Source: Micromonospora sp. WMMD1102
GTDB taxonomy: Bacteria > Actinomycetota > Actinomycetes > Mycobacteriales > Micromonosporaceae
DNA length: 64,000 nucleotides
Assembly: GCF_029626265.1 (NCBI RefSeq)
Contig: NZ_JARUBN010000001.1
Location: 3,720,001-3,784,000 of the forward strand
Direction: 5' to 3'
Part shown: one piece after another, positions 55,448-64,000 of the stretch
Layout of the letters: each line of letters starts with the position of its first letter
How positions within the stretch are numbered: position 1 is the stretch's first letter
The notes under the pieces: generated by a model
Told to the model about the DNA's origin: nothing
The model's database searches: none
Seen by the model: the letters and a program-made list of their open reading frames with translations, nothing else
Program-made: the position numbers and the translations under genes

Positions 55448-56445
55448 GCCGCCCGTCCTCTCGTCGCCGCCGCCCCCGGCCCACCCGGCCGGGCCGCGCC
55501 GGGCTGGTGCCCGGTCAGGTGCAGGAACGCCTCGTCGAGAGTCGGCCGGCGCAACCCGATGTCCTCGACGGCGATCCCCGCGTCCCGCAGCGCCCGCATC
55601 ACGTCGCCGAGCGCCGCCACCCGGTCCACCACCGGGGCGCTGAGCTGCCGGATCTCCACATCGACGGTGACCGGGCCGGCGGCGGACCGCTCCACGATCC
55701 CGGCGGCGGTGCCGAGTTCCGTCGCCTGCCGGAGCACCACCTCGATCCGGTCCGCCCCGATCCGCGCCTTCAGCTCGGCCGAGGTGCCCTCCGCGACCAC
55801 CCGTCCGGCGTCGACCACCAGGATCCGGTCGGCGAGCTGGTCCGCCTCCTCCAGGTACTGCGTGGTGAGCAGCACGGTGGTGCCGTCGGCGACCAGGCCG
55901 CGTACGGCGGACCAGAGCTGGTTGCGGCTGCGCGGGTCAAGCCCGGTGGTCGGCTCGTCGAGGAAGAGCACCCGGGGCGTCATGATCAGACTGGCCGCCA
56001 GGTCCAGCCGGCGCCGCATCCCGCCGGAGTACTCCGCCGCCGACCGGCCCGCCGCCTCGGTCAGCCCGAACTGCTCCAGCAACTCGTCGGCGCGGCGCCG
56101 GGCGGCCCGTACCGACAGGTGGTGCAGGCGACCGAAGAGGATCAGGTTCTGGCGTCCGCTGAGAACCTCGTCGACGGCCGCGTACTGCCCGGTCAGCCCG
56201 ATCACCTCACGGACCCGGTCGGGCTGCCGGGACACGTCGTGGCCGGCCACCCAGGCCCGCCCGGCATCGAAGCGCAGCAGCGTGGAGAGGATCCGGACCG
56301 CTGTCGTCTTGCCCGCGCCGTTCGGCCCGAGCAGCCCGTGCACGGTACCGGCCGGCACGACGAGGTCGAAGCCGTCGAGGGCCCGGGTCGGGCCGTACCG
56401 CTTGTGCAGTCCCTCGGCGACGACCGCTGGTGTGTGCGTTGTCAT
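55444..56445 (-). CDS. ABC transporter ATPase (DrrA-like)
   Basis: 333 residues from ATG 56445 (MTTHTPAVVAEGLHKRYG). Walker A LLGPNGAGKTTAVRIL, signature YSGGMRRRLDLAASL, Walker B LFLDEPTTGLDPRSR; the C-terminal ~90 residues (about 220-310; LKARIGADRIEVVL...) are the DrrA-specific domain. Gives the energy for the adjacent permease. Proximity to rph suggests, but does not prove, an antibiotic link. Between this gene and rph lies a duplicated 38-40 bp segment (56468-56505 and 56512-56551). Confidence 0.9.
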   Translation of the reverse strand: MTTHTPAVVAEGLHKRYGPTRALDGFDLVVPAGTVHGLLGPNGAGKTTAVRILSTLLRFDAGRAWVAGHDVSRQPDRVREVIGLTGQYAAVDEVLSGRQNLILFGRLHHLSVRAARRRADELLEQFGLTEAAGRSAAEYSGGMRRRLDLAASLIMTPRVLFLDEPTTGLDPRSRNQLWSAVRGLVADGTTVLLTTQYLEEADQLADRILVVDAGRVVAEGTSAELKARIGADRIEVVLRQATELGTAAGIVERSAAGPVTVDVEIRQLSAPVVDRVAALGDVMRALRDAGIAVEDIGLRRPTLDEAFLHLTGHQPGAARPGGPGAAATRGRAA

Positions 56446-56467
56446 GCCCCGACGGTGGCCGACCGCG

Positions 56468-56551
56468 CTGACCGGCCACGCACCGTCCGCTGACGGCGGC
56501 CGGCGAAGCCCCTGACCGGCCACGCACCGCGTCCGCTGACGGCGGCCGGCG
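56468..56551. repeat. Tandem duplication, 38-40 bp copies
   Basis: CTGACCGGCCACGCACCG... to ...GGCGGCCGGCG twice, at 56468-56505 and 56512-56551, differing by a 2-nt insertion in the second copy. Confidence 0.8.
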
Positions 56552-56587
56552 GGGCCTGTGACCGAGACCCCGCCGACCCCGGCTCCG

Positions 56588-59188
56588 TCAGGACAGGATC
56601 TCGACGTACCCGTCGGTGCCGTGCACCCGGATCCGCTGCCCGTCGCTGATCTGCCGGGTGGCGTCCAGCACGCCGACGACGGCCGGCAGGCCGTATTCCC
56701 GGGCGATCACCGCGCCGTGCGTCATCAGCCCGCCGACCTCCGTCACCAGGCCGCTGACGGCGACGAACAGCGGCGTCCAGCTCGGATCGGTGTGGGTGGT
56801 GACGAGGATGTCGCCTGGTTCGAGATCGGCCTCGGCGAGATCGAGGACGACCCGGGCCCGCCCCTCGACGGTGCCGGCCGAGACCGGCAGGCCGGTCAGC
56901 GCACCGGTCGGCACGTCGTCACGCCGGTACGCCCCGGCGACGGCCTCGCCGTCCGAGGTGAGCACCCGGGGCGGCGTGAGCGCCCGGTAGGAGTCGAACT
57001 CCTCCCGGCGGGCGTCGAGAAGCCGGTGGTCCACCCGGTTGGTGCGCACGACCTCGTGCAGCTCCTCGAACCTGAGGTAGAAGATGTCCTCCCGGTTCCG
57101 GAGGACACCGCTGCGCACCAGCCGGTCGGCCTCCGCCAGCAGTGCCTGCTTGTAGTCGAGGTAGCGGCTGACCATGCCGTACTTCGGGTACTCCCGGTAC
57201 CCGCTGAAGGTCCGTACCCGGTCGATCATCCGCTTGGCCTCGTCGGCCTTCCGTGCCCCGTCCGGCAGCGCCCGGAGGCGTTCGAGTACCTCCCGTTCCT
57301 TCTGCTCCGCCTCCTGCCGCCCCTGCTCGAAGCGCTGCCTGCCGGCCCCCGGGCCGAAGTTCCGGACGTTGCCGAGGATCAGCGGCACCAGGGTGCCGGG
57401 GCGCTCGCTCCACCTCGGCCGGGTGATGTCGATCTCGCCGACGCAGCGCATCCCGTACCGGTCGAGGAAGGACAGGATGGCGTCCCGCGCCTCGGGCCCG
57501 CCCTGGAGCTTGGCCAGCTCGTCCAGGAAACCGTCGCCCTCGACGTCGTGCAGGAAGGCCACCACCTCCGGATGTGGCCGGATCACGTCGGCGACGTCGA
57601 GGAGCGCCAGCCCCATCTCGGCCGTGACGTTGTGCGGTACGGACTGGCTGAGCGTGTCGGCGACGTTCTTCTCGCCCAGCCACTCCTGCAACCGGTCGTT
57701 GAGCCACCACGCGGCCTCCATCCCGGCCATGATCACCTGGAGGCTCCGCTGGTCGAACAGGAGCCGCCTCAGCTCCTCGATGTCCGCCCGGACGAAGTCG
57801 AACAGAGCGGAGCCGGACCTGCTCCGGATGTCCCGCCTGGCGGCGGCGACGGAGGCCCGGCCGCGCTCGATCAGCTCGGTGACGACGGCCGGGTCGGCCT
57901 CGACCGGGGAGGATCCGCCGCTGCCCATCGGCGCCCAGCCGGGACCCTCGTCCGGAACCGACCGGACGAAGTCGGCACGCTCCAGGACGGTCTGTAGGGC
58001 GTCCCGGATCAGCGGATCGGACCTGTCCATGGCCTCCAGGATGCTGGCCCGACTCGTCGGCGCGGCCAGCGCCCGGGTGACGTCGACGAAGAGGCGCCCA
58101 CCGGCCTCGGCCATCGGCCGGGGCGTCGTCATCTGCCAGAAGGAAAGCCCGAGCGGCTTCATCGGGTCGGTCATCATCTGCTGGTGACCGACCGAGACGT
58201 AGACGTGGTTCTCGCCGTCGTCGACCGCCGGCACCGGGAAGAGCGTGGTGATCGGCCGGCTCTGGACGATCTGGAAGTCGTCGTCGACCAGGCACCACTC
58301 GATGTCCTGGGGACGCCCGAAGTGCTCGGCTATCCGCCGGCCGAGCCGGACCAGCCGGAGCAGCTGCGGATCCGTCAGCGCGGGCCGCTCCCGCCGCTCC
58401 GGGTCGACCGGCACGTCCCGGGTCCCGCCCTCCGGCAACGCCTCGATGGCGAACCGCTTGCTGGCGATCGTCCTGGCCACCACCTCGTCGTCGCGCACCC
58501 GGAAGACGTCCGGGTTCACCCGGCCGGAGACGAGGGCCTCGCCCAGACCGAAGCTGGCGTCCACGGTGGCGACCTTCCGGTTGCCCGAGACAGGGTCGGC
58601 GGTGAACAGGACCCCGGCCGCCTGCGGGAGGACCATCCGCTGCACGACCACGGCCATCAGGACCTTCCGGTGGTCGATGCCGTTGCGCTGGCGATAGGTC
58701 ACGGCCCGGTCGGTGAAGAGCGAGGCCCAGCAGCGTACGACGTGCCGCAGGACCGCGTCGGGGCCAAGCACGTTCAGGTACGTGTCCTGCTGGCCGGCGA
58801 ACGAGGCCGTCGGCAGGTCCTCGGCCGTCGCACTGGACCGCACCGCGTAGCCGGCGTCCTCGCCGAGCCGGGCGAGAGCCCGGACGATCGCCGTGCCGAG
58901 GTCGTCCGGGACGATGATCCGCTCGATGTCCCGGCGAAGCTCCGCGCCGAGCGCGCCGATCCCCGCCCGGTCCTCCGGGTCCAGTCGCGACAGCCGGTCG
59001 AGCCGGTCGTCGATCGACGGCACCTCCCGCATGATCCGCCGGAACGCGGCGGTCGTCACGCAGAAACCGGCCGGCACCCGGACACCCGCGATCCGCGACA
59101 ATCCGCCCAGCTGCGCGCCCTTGCCGCCGACGACCGCGACCTGCGCCCCGTCGACCTCGTCCAGACCCAACACGTACTGCTCGATCAC
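56588..59188 (-). CDS. rph: Rifamycin phosphotransferase
   Basis: 866 residues from GTG 59188 (GGAGGTGTGGCA ahead). Inactivates rifamycins by ATP-dependent phosphorylation in three domains: an ATP-grasp-like N-terminal part (VALVGGKGAQLGGL-type opening VAVVGGKGAQLGGLSRI, then YAVRSSATAEDLPTASFAGQQDTYLNV and RPQDIEWCL...IVQSRPITTL), a rifamycin-binding middle part with the characteristic SVGHQQMMTDPMKPLGLSFW, and a swivelling phosphohistidine domain with His824 in GGLMTHGAVIAREYGLPAVVG. Length and all motifs are those of actinobacterial Rph. A RAE-like palindrome lies about 150-170 bp upstream. Confidence 0.92.
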   Translation of the reverse strand: MIEQYVLGLDEVDGAQVAVVGGKGAQLGGLSRIAGVRVPAGFCVTTAAFRRIMREVPSIDDRLDRLSRLDPEDRAGIGALGAELRRDIERIIVPDDLGTAIVRALARLGEDAGYAVRSSATAEDLPTASFAGQQDTYLNVLGPDAVLRHVVRCWASLFTDRAVTYRQRNGIDHRKVLMAVVVQRMVLPQAAGVLFTADPVSGNRKVATVDASFGLGEALVSGRVNPDVFRVRDDEVVARTIASKRFAIEALPEGGTRDVPVDPERRERPALTDPQLLRLVRLGRRIAEHFGRPQDIEWCLVDDDFQIVQSRPITTLFPVPAVDDGENHVYVSVGHQQMMTDPMKPLGLSFWQMTTPRPMAEAGGRLFVDVTRALAAPTSRASILEAMDRSDPLIRDALQTVLERADFVRSVPDEGPGWAPMGSGGSSPVEADPAVVTELIERGRASVAAARRDIRSRSGSALFDFVRADIEELRRLLFDQRSLQVIMAGMEAAWWLNDRLQEWLGEKNVADTLSQSVPHNVTAEMGLALLDVADVIRPHPEVVAFLHDVEGDGFLDELAKLQGGPEARDAILSFLDRYGMRCVGEIDITRPRWSERPGTLVPLILGNVRNFGPGAGRQRFEQGRQEAEQKEREVLERLRALPDGARKADEAKRMIDRVRTFSGYREYPKYGMVSRYLDYKQALLAEADRLVRSGVLRNREDIFYLRFEELHEVVRTNRVDHRLLDARREEFDSYRALTPPRVLTSDGEAVAGAYRRDDVPTGALTGLPVSAGTVEGRARVVLDLAEADLEPGDILVTTHTDPSWTPLFVAVSGLVTEVGGLMTHGAVIAREYGLPAVVGVLDATRQISDGQRIRVHGTDGYVEILS

Positions 59189-59336
59189 TGCCACACCTCC
59201 GAGGCACCCGTAATCCGCCACACCGCACCGGCTGTCGATCCGCCGGAATCCAGCACGCCCGCACGTCGCCAACGACACATATCCGCCCCCCGTTTCCGCA
59301 GCTTGTGGACTCGGGCGACGATTCTGCGGTATCACC

Positions 59337-59357
59337 GGGGTCTTGCCGCAAGTCCCC
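59337..59357. promoter_or_regulatory. Rifamycin-associated element (RAE)-like palindrome
   Basis: GGGG-T-CTTGC / C / GCAAG-T-CCCC, a 21-bp near-perfect palindrome. It closely resembles the RAE, the conserved palindrome found upstream of rifamycin-inactivating genes in actinomycetes. It lies upstream of rph, next to a TATAGC -10-like hexamer (59364-59369, minus strand), so it should control induction by rifamycins. The rest of 59189-59524 shows nothing else clear. Confidence 0.75.
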
Positions 59358-59524
59358 CACTCTGCTATAAATTGAAGTCGGCAAGGAGATTCTTCCTTCT
59401 GGTGCCACAAATCTTCCTCGGCACATACTGCGGATATCGAATACCTCGGATATCAAGCAGAAATCTCTGATATCGCGCCGGATATCGGCTCGCATGCGCA
59501 CACGGACCGTGCGAAGCTGGGGAC

Positions 59525-60140
59525 ATGATCGTCATCCAGCGGGTCCGGGTGCGGTGGACTGCCGCGGCCCGCGGTGCGCCTGCTGCGACCGCCCGGCACG
59601 GCCTCGACCGGCCGGTAGCCCTGCCCCAACCACTGCCGGCGGCCGACGTGGTGATCCACGAGGTCCTGTCCGACGAGGCGGTCGGCTACGAACGCCACGC
59701 CGAGGTGTTGACCGGAGGCACTGCACGGGCCAGGAACATCGGCCTCTGGCTGGGCCGGGACGGTGCGACACTCACCGTCGACCGGCTACCCGGTTCGGCG
59801 GCCTATCCGCGCCCGTACGCCTCGACTCGTTTGTTCGCGCTGGCCCCGGGGCAGGTTGGCCGTTACCGGGCCAACTTCAGGTTCACCGGCTGTGCCTGCA
59901 ACCCGAGCTGGTACTACGAGGACTGGCTGGTGCACGTCAGCCACGGCCAGGCCAACCACGACGGTTTCCTGCACGGCGAGCCGGACCGCGACGTCGACCA
60001 CCGTGTGCATCTCTACGGAGGGACCGGACGGCGTGGCCCGCGCGGTGTGGACACTCCCGCGCACCGCCGGGTGGTTCCGAGCGCCGCTCGCGGCCTTGCA
60101 CGCTGAACCCCGCACACTCTGGCGCCCTGTCGAGCCGTAA
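59525..60140 (+). pseudogene. Hypothetical gene with a probable 1-nt insertion
   Basis: Starts MIVIQRVRVRWTAAARG. The first ~160 residues include VVIHEVLSDEAVGYERHAEVLTGGTARARNIGLWLGRDG and RYRANFRFTGCACNPSWYYEDWLVHVSHG. After HRVHLY the reading frame turns to low-GC3 sequence and stops at 60106, while the next frame continues as EGPDGVARAVWTLPRTAGWF with good codon use to 60140. Removing one G in TACGGAGGG (about 60017) joins them, so a frameshift or sequencing error is likely. Family not recognised; soluble. Confidence 0.55.
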
Positions 60141-60160
60141 GGTCAGGTCGCGCCGTACGG

Positions 60161-63100
60161 TTAGGCGCCGTCGAGCAGTGCGAGCGCCTGTTCGCTGGAG
60201 AGGCTCGCGCCCCGCTCGCGCAGGCGCTGGTACGCCGGGTCGCCGAGCCGGGCCCGGACTGCCTCGGCGACCGGCGCGGCGTCGATCGCGGCCTCGGCAC
60301 CCGGATCGTCCCGCAGCACCGCCACCGCGCCGAGCAGCAGCCCGGCCCGTTCGGCGTCACCGTCCCGGAGTACCGGCCCGACCAGGCCGTCGACGGCGGT
60401 CGTCAGGGTGGCCAGTTCCCAGACCCCGACCGTGGCGCCGAGCACCTGCCGGAACCGCCTCCGCGCCCCGGCCCGGTCACCGGTCGCCGCCAGGATCCGC
60501 CCCACGGCGACCAGCGCGGCGAGCCGGACCCCCTCCGCTCCGAACCAGCCTGTCGGGCACTCCGCCAGCGCCTGCTCGCAGAGCCGGCGGGCCCGGTCCA
60601 GGTCGCCCTGGATCCGGGCGATCTCGCCGAGTCCCAGGTGGGCGGCGGCGAGCAGCTCCGGCGCGCCGGCCGGCAGGGCCAGCTCCAGCACCCGCTGGTA
60701 GTCCTCCTCGGCCCCGACCAGGTCACCCACGCCGAGTCGGCCGTCACCCCGGGTCCGTATCAACTCGGCCATGTCCAGTGTCGAGCCGAGTTCGTCGGCC
60801 AGCCGCAGCGCCTCGTCGACCAGCTCCGTGTGCCGGTGGTCGTGCCGCCGGTAGGCCAGCTCGGTCAGCAGGGTCAGCACCAGGATCGTCCCCCAGCGCT
60901 CGCCGAGGGCACGGAAGGCGGCAAGCGCCTCGCCGAGCTTGGCGTCCGCCGCCTCGTACCGGCCTTCGAACATCCAGACCATGCCGAGGCCGAGCCCGCC
61001 GAGCGCCCGGCTCCACGGGTCGGTGCCGAGCAGGTCCGCCCAGCCCTCCGGGGTGGCGAGTACTGTCTCCAGCAGCTCCGGCGGCGGGCCGTTGGCCATC
61101 CCGGAGAGGTAGAGCAGGAACGGCTGCCGGGGCGGCCGACCCAGGCTCCACAGGATCGTCCCGGCCGGTCCGGCGCCCTGCGGGCCGCAGCCGTACCCGC
61201 CGAGTGAGGCGTGCAACAGGCAGAGCGCGTACTCCTCGGCGAGGTCGGGCGGCGGGGCGCCGCCGAGCCGCTCGACGAGCCGGGCGGCCAGTGCCGCTCC
61301 CTCGCCGCGCAGGCCGCGCAGCCACCAGTAGAACGACAGCGCGGCGACCAGCCGGAGCGCCGTCGCGTCGTCTCCGGCGCTCATCGCCCGGCGCAGCGCG
61401 ACGTGCAGGTCGTCGCGGTCGGCGTCCAGCCGGCGCAGCCAGTCGAGCTGCTCCGCGCCGCGCAGCCGCTGGTCGGCGGTACGGGCCAGGTCGAGGAAGT
61501 ACGCCGCGTGCGCCCGGCGCAGCCGGTCCGCCTCGCCCGCCTCGGCCAGCCGCTCGGCGCCGAACGCCCGCACCGTCTCCAGCATCCGGAAGCGCCCGCC
61601 GCCCGCCTCCACAAGGGACTTGTCCACCAGGCTGGAGAGCACGTCGAGCAGGTCCGCGCCGAGCGGCTCGCAGACCCGTTCGACGGCGTCCAGCCCGGCG
61701 CCGCCGGCGAAGACGGTCAGCCGGCGGGCCAGGGTCTGTTCGGCCTCGTCCAGCAGGTCCCAGCTCCACTGCACCACCGCGCGCAGCGTCTGGTGCCGGG
61801 GCTGGGCGATCCGGCTGCCCCGGGTCAACAGCCGGAACCGGTCGTCGAGCCGGGCCGCGACCTCCGCGGCCGGCAGCGCCCGCAACCGCGCCGCCGCCAG
61901 CTCGATGGCGAGTGGCAGGCCGTCGAGAGTGCGGCAGATCCGCAGTACCGCCGGGAGGTTGTCGGGGCCGACGGTGAATCCCGGTGACACGTCGGCGGCC
62001 CGGTCGGCGAAGAGCCGGACCGCCGGGTACGCCCCGGCGGCCTCGGCGGTCGTGCCGGCCGGTGGCAGGGGCAGTCCGGAGACGGGGCAGAGTGCCTCGC
62101 CGGTGAGCCCGAGCGGCTCGCGGCTGGTGGCCAGTACCCGCACCTTCGGGCAGACCCCGAGCAGCCGGGCGACGAGCCGGGCGGCGTCGGCGACCAGGTG
62201 TTCACAGTTGTCGAATACCAGCAGCAGGTCGCGGTCGGCGAGCGCGCTCACCAGCCGGTCGGCGGCGTCCCGGGGCCCACCCTGGGCGCGCAGCGCGGCG
62301 TCCCGCAGGTTCAGCGCGGCGAGTACCGCGGAGGCGACGTCGGCGCCCGCGGACACCGCCGCCAGCTCGACCAGGAAGACCTCGCCGGGCTGCCGGCCGG
62401 CGGCCTCGATCGCCAACCGGGTCTTGCCGGCGCCGCCCGGTCCGTGCAGGGTGACCAACCGCGCCTCGCCGAGCAGCTTGCCGACCCGGCCCAGCTCCTC
62501 CTCCCGGCCGACGAAGCTGCTGAGCTGCCCCGGCAGCCCGCCGACCGGCCCGGACACCTCGGCGTCGACCGGACCGGCGGGTGGGCGCGACACGGCATCG
62601 GTCGGGCCGGCGGATGGGCGCGGCACGGCACCGGCTCGACCGGCGGACGACGCCGGCACGTCGTCGGCCGGGCCGAGGGGCGGAGCTGGTGTGAGGTTGG
62701 CCATCCCGGGAGGCGGAGCTGGTGTGAGGTCGACCATCCCGGGAGGCGGAGCTGGTGTGAGGTCGACCATCCCGGGAGGCGGAGCTGGTGTGAGGTCGAC
62801 CGGCCCGGGGTGCGGAGGCAGCAGTGCGGGGTCGTCCCGCAGCACGGCCACGTGCAGCGCGGCCAGCTCCGCGGACGGGTCGGTGCCGAGTTCCTCCGCG
62901 AGCAGCCGGCGCCCCTCCTCGTAGGCGGCCAGCGCCTCGGCCCGGCGGCCACCGGCGTGCAGGGCCCGCATCAGCTGGCCGCGCAGGCGCTCCCGCAGCG
63001 GGTACGCCGCCACCAGCTCGCGCAGCTCGGCCACCGAGGGCCCGGCCCCGGCGAGGTCGAGTTCCGCCGCCACCCGGTCCTCGACGGCGGCCAGCCGCAG

Positions 63101-63574
63101 CTCGTCGAGGCGGACCGCCTGGGCCCGGGCGAACGGCGCCTCCCGGACGTCGGCCAGCGCCTCCCCGCGCCACAACCCCGACGCGGCGCGCAGCAGCTCG
63201 ATCCCGTGCCGCCGGTCACCGGCGGCCAACGCGCGCTGGCCGTCGGCCACCAGCCGGGTGAACCGGTGCAGGTCGACGTCCTCCGGGTCGACCGCGATCC
63301 GGTAGCCCGCCGGATGGAACTCCACGAGTGGCTCCGGCCGGTCGGCGCCGGAGAGCAGCTGGCGCAGCCGGGAGACCTGGGACTGGAGGGCGTTGCCGGC
63401 CCGGCCCGGCGCCTCGGCGCCGTAGAGTCCGTGGAGCAGCCGGTCCGTCGGGACCATCCGGCCGGCGTCGAGCAGCAGCAGCACCAGCAGGGCGCGCAGG
63501 CGCGGGCCGCCGACGACGAGTGGCCGGCCGTCGTCGGCGTACACCTCGGTCGCGCCCAGGATGCCGAACCGCAT
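60161..63574 (-). CDS. SARP/AfsR-family transcriptional regulator
   Basis: 1137 residues from ATG 63574. N-terminal OmpR-like DNA-binding domain (MRFGILGATEVYADDGRPLVVGGPRLRALLVLLLLDAGRMVPTDRLLHGLYG), bacterial transcriptional activation domain (about 95-245), a Pro-rich linker with 11-aa repeats (about 255-300), an NB-ARC/AfsR-type ATPase (P-loop HGPGGAGKTRLAIEAA, LLLVFDNCEHL Walker B) and a TPR-like helical C-terminus. Such proteins switch on secondary-metabolite or other operons. Divergent from the [2Fe-2S] subunit gene; it may control that operon. Confidence 0.9.
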   Translation of the reverse strand: MRFGILGATEVYADDGRPLVVGGPRLRALLVLLLLDAGRMVPTDRLLHGLYGAEAPGRAGNALQSQVSRLRQLLSGADRPEPLVEFHPAGYRIAVDPEDVDLHRFTRLVADGQRALAAGDRRHGIELLRAASGLWRGEALADVREAPFARAQAVRLDELRLAAVEDRVAAELDLAGAGPSVAELRELVAAYPLRERLRGQLMRALHAGGRRAEALAAYEEGRRLLAEELGTDPSAELAALHVAVLRDDPALLPPHPGPVDLTPAPPPGMVDLTPAPPPGMVDLTPAPPPGMANLTPAPPLGPADDVPASSAGRAGAVPRPSAGPTDAVSRPPAGPVDAEVSGPVGGLPGQLSSFVGREEELGRVGKLLGEARLVTLHGPGGAGKTRLAIEAAGRQPGEVFLVELAAVSAGADVASAVLAALNLRDAALRAQGGPRDAADRLVSALADRDLLLVFDNCEHLVADAARLVARLLGVCPKVRVLATSREPLGLTGEALCPVSGLPLPPAGTTAEAAGAYPAVRLFADRAADVSPGFTVGPDNLPAVLRICRTLDGLPLAIELAAARLRALPAAEVAARLDDRFRLLTRGSRIAQPRHQTLRAVVQWSWDLLDEAEQTLARRLTVFAGGAGLDAVERVCEPLGADLLDVLSSLVDKSLVEAGGGRFRMLETVRAFGAERLAEAGEADRLRRAHAAYFLDLARTADQRLRGAEQLDWLRRLDADRDDLHVALRRAMSAGDDATALRLVAALSFYWWLRGLRGEGAALAARLVERLGGAPPPDLAEEYALCLLHASLGGYGCGPQGAGPAGTILWSLGRPPRQPFLLYLSGMANGPPPELLETVLATPEGWADLLGTDPWSRALGGLGLGMVWMFEGRYEAADAKLGEALAAFRALGERWGTILVLTLLTELAYRRHDHRHTELVDEALRLADELGSTLDMAELIRTRGDGRLGVGDLVGAEEDYQRVLELALPAGAPELLAAAHLGLGEIARIQGDLDRARRLCEQALAECPTGWFGAEGVRLAALVAVGRILAATGDRAGARRRFRQVLGATVGVWELATLTTAVDGLVGPVLRDGDAERAGLLLGAVAVLRDDPGAEAAIDAAPVAEAVRARLGDPAYQRLRERGASLSSEQALALLDGA
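62675..62806 (-). repeat. Four 33-bp repeats in the regulator's linker
   Basis: CGGAGCTGGTGTGAGGT recurs at 62681, 62714, 62747 and 62780 (period 33 bp). In the protein this is VDLTPAPPPGM, four near-identical copies, a flexible linker between DNA-binding and ATPase parts. Confidence 0.9.
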
Positions 63575-63724
63575 GGCGTCGATTGTCGCCCACCGGTCGG
63601 CGACCGCCGCCGGGGGCAGCGGAAGCGGGCTCCGAGGGCTTTGCGTGTTCGACTCCTTTGCTGCGCTGGTATAGCTAGTTTTGGGAGTGTTCGTCCGTGA
63701 CTCGACCGCTGGGAGGCCGCAGGG

Positions 63725-64000
63725 ATGGATGCCGAGGTCAACCTCAGGGTGGACGGGACCGATCACCGGATCACCGTCGACACCCGGACCACCCTGCTGG
63801 ACACGCTGCGGGAGCGGCTGGGCAACACCAGCCCGAAGAAGGGTTGCGACCACGGGCAGTGCGGTGCCTGCACGATCCTGCTGGACGGGCGGCGGGCGAA
63901 CAGCTGTCTCGCCCTCACCGTGGCGCACGACGGGGCCGAGATCGTCACCGCCGCCGGGCTTGCACCGGACGGCCAGCTGCACCCGATGCAGCGCTGCTTC
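63725..64000 (+). CDS. [2Fe-2S] small subunit of a molybdenum hydroxylase, start
   Basis: 92 residues before the window ends; GGGAGG Shine-Dalgarno, ATG 63725. MDAEVNLRVDGTDHRITVD starts the plant-type ferredoxin domain. Cluster ligands are in KKGCDHGQCGACT (Cys41, 46, 49) and SCLALT (Cys61). The sequence runs into HPMQRCF, the start of the second [2Fe-2S] domain. Small subunit of the xanthine dehydrogenase/CO dehydrogenase family; medium and large subunits are probably beyond the edge. A TATAGC hexamer (63670-63675) in the 150-bp gap to the divergent regulator may be its -10. Confidence 0.85.
   Translation, partial: MDAEVNLRVDGTDHRITVDTRTTLLDTLRERLGNTSPKKGCDHGQCGACTILLDGRRANSCLALTVAHDGAEIVTAAGLAPDGQLHPMQRCF

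Noticed and set aside
56558..59470. Long open frames antisense to rph
   Set aside because: Rph has all family motifs; the antisense frames are low-complexity Arg/Pro/Val text.

Overview
The window is very GC-rich actinobacterial DNA with dense genes, frequent GTG starts and 4-nt stop/start overlaps. The gene types (SARP/AfsR regulator, XRE-DUF5753 plus DUF397 pair, SigD/RsdA, an Mce operon with two Mce-associated proteins, rifamycin phosphotransferase with a RAE-like palindrome, secreted GH11 and GH30 enzymes) suggest a filamentous soil actinomycete, most likely Micromonosporaceae. The family assignment is inference; no rRNA or tRNA is present to anchor it.

Layout. 1-4.2 kb: end of a serine hydrolase, a secreted GH30 glycosidase, a GNAT, a TatA-like micro-protein and a DsbA/FrnE thioredoxin. 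4.2-8.2 kb: a short leucyl-tRNA synthetase, a 5'-truncated IS1380-type transposase and a decapitated ABC exporter, a degraded accessory patch. 8.2-11.8 kb: a GH11-CBM xylanase with a readable promoter and inverted repeats, then sigD and its anti-sigma factor rsdA. 12.0-23.7 kb: a contiguous Mce lipid-import operon (mceG-yrbEA-yrbEB-mceA-F plus two Mce-associated proteins). 23.7-34 kb: mostly housekeeping and conserved genes (unknowns, SGNH hydrolase, TetR, FBP-domain protein, smpB, HAD hydrolase, DAG-kinase-like, htpG, lipase).

34.1-40.0 kb is the most unusual block: a 1625-aa protein joining an N-terminal caspase-like protease, an Hsp90/GHKL ATPase and a C-terminal array of winged-helix-like repeats, translationally coupled to a zinc-ribbon protein and a membrane protein. 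It looks like a biological-conflict (immunity or cell-death) operon. 40.0-42.8 kb: XRE-DUF5753/DUF397, two small proteins and an M15 peptidase. 42.9-44.9 kb: DUF427 protein, FmdB and formamidase.

44.9-49.1 kb is a compact RiPP-like cluster: a 175-aa protein ending in a Cys/Thr-rich tail (candidate precursor), an APH-like kinase and a HopA1-LanC fusion. It resembles class V lanthipeptide machinery (separate kinase, HopA1 lyase and cyclase), with lyase and cyclase fused.

49.2-64 kb: NAD-kinase-like and SPFH proteins, an SDR/TetR divergent pair with two operators, an APH-like protein, a membrane protein, a DrrAB-like exporter, rph behind a RAE-like palindrome, a frameshifted small gene, a large AfsR-family regulator, and the start of a [2Fe-2S] molybdenum-hydroxylase small subunit at the right edge.
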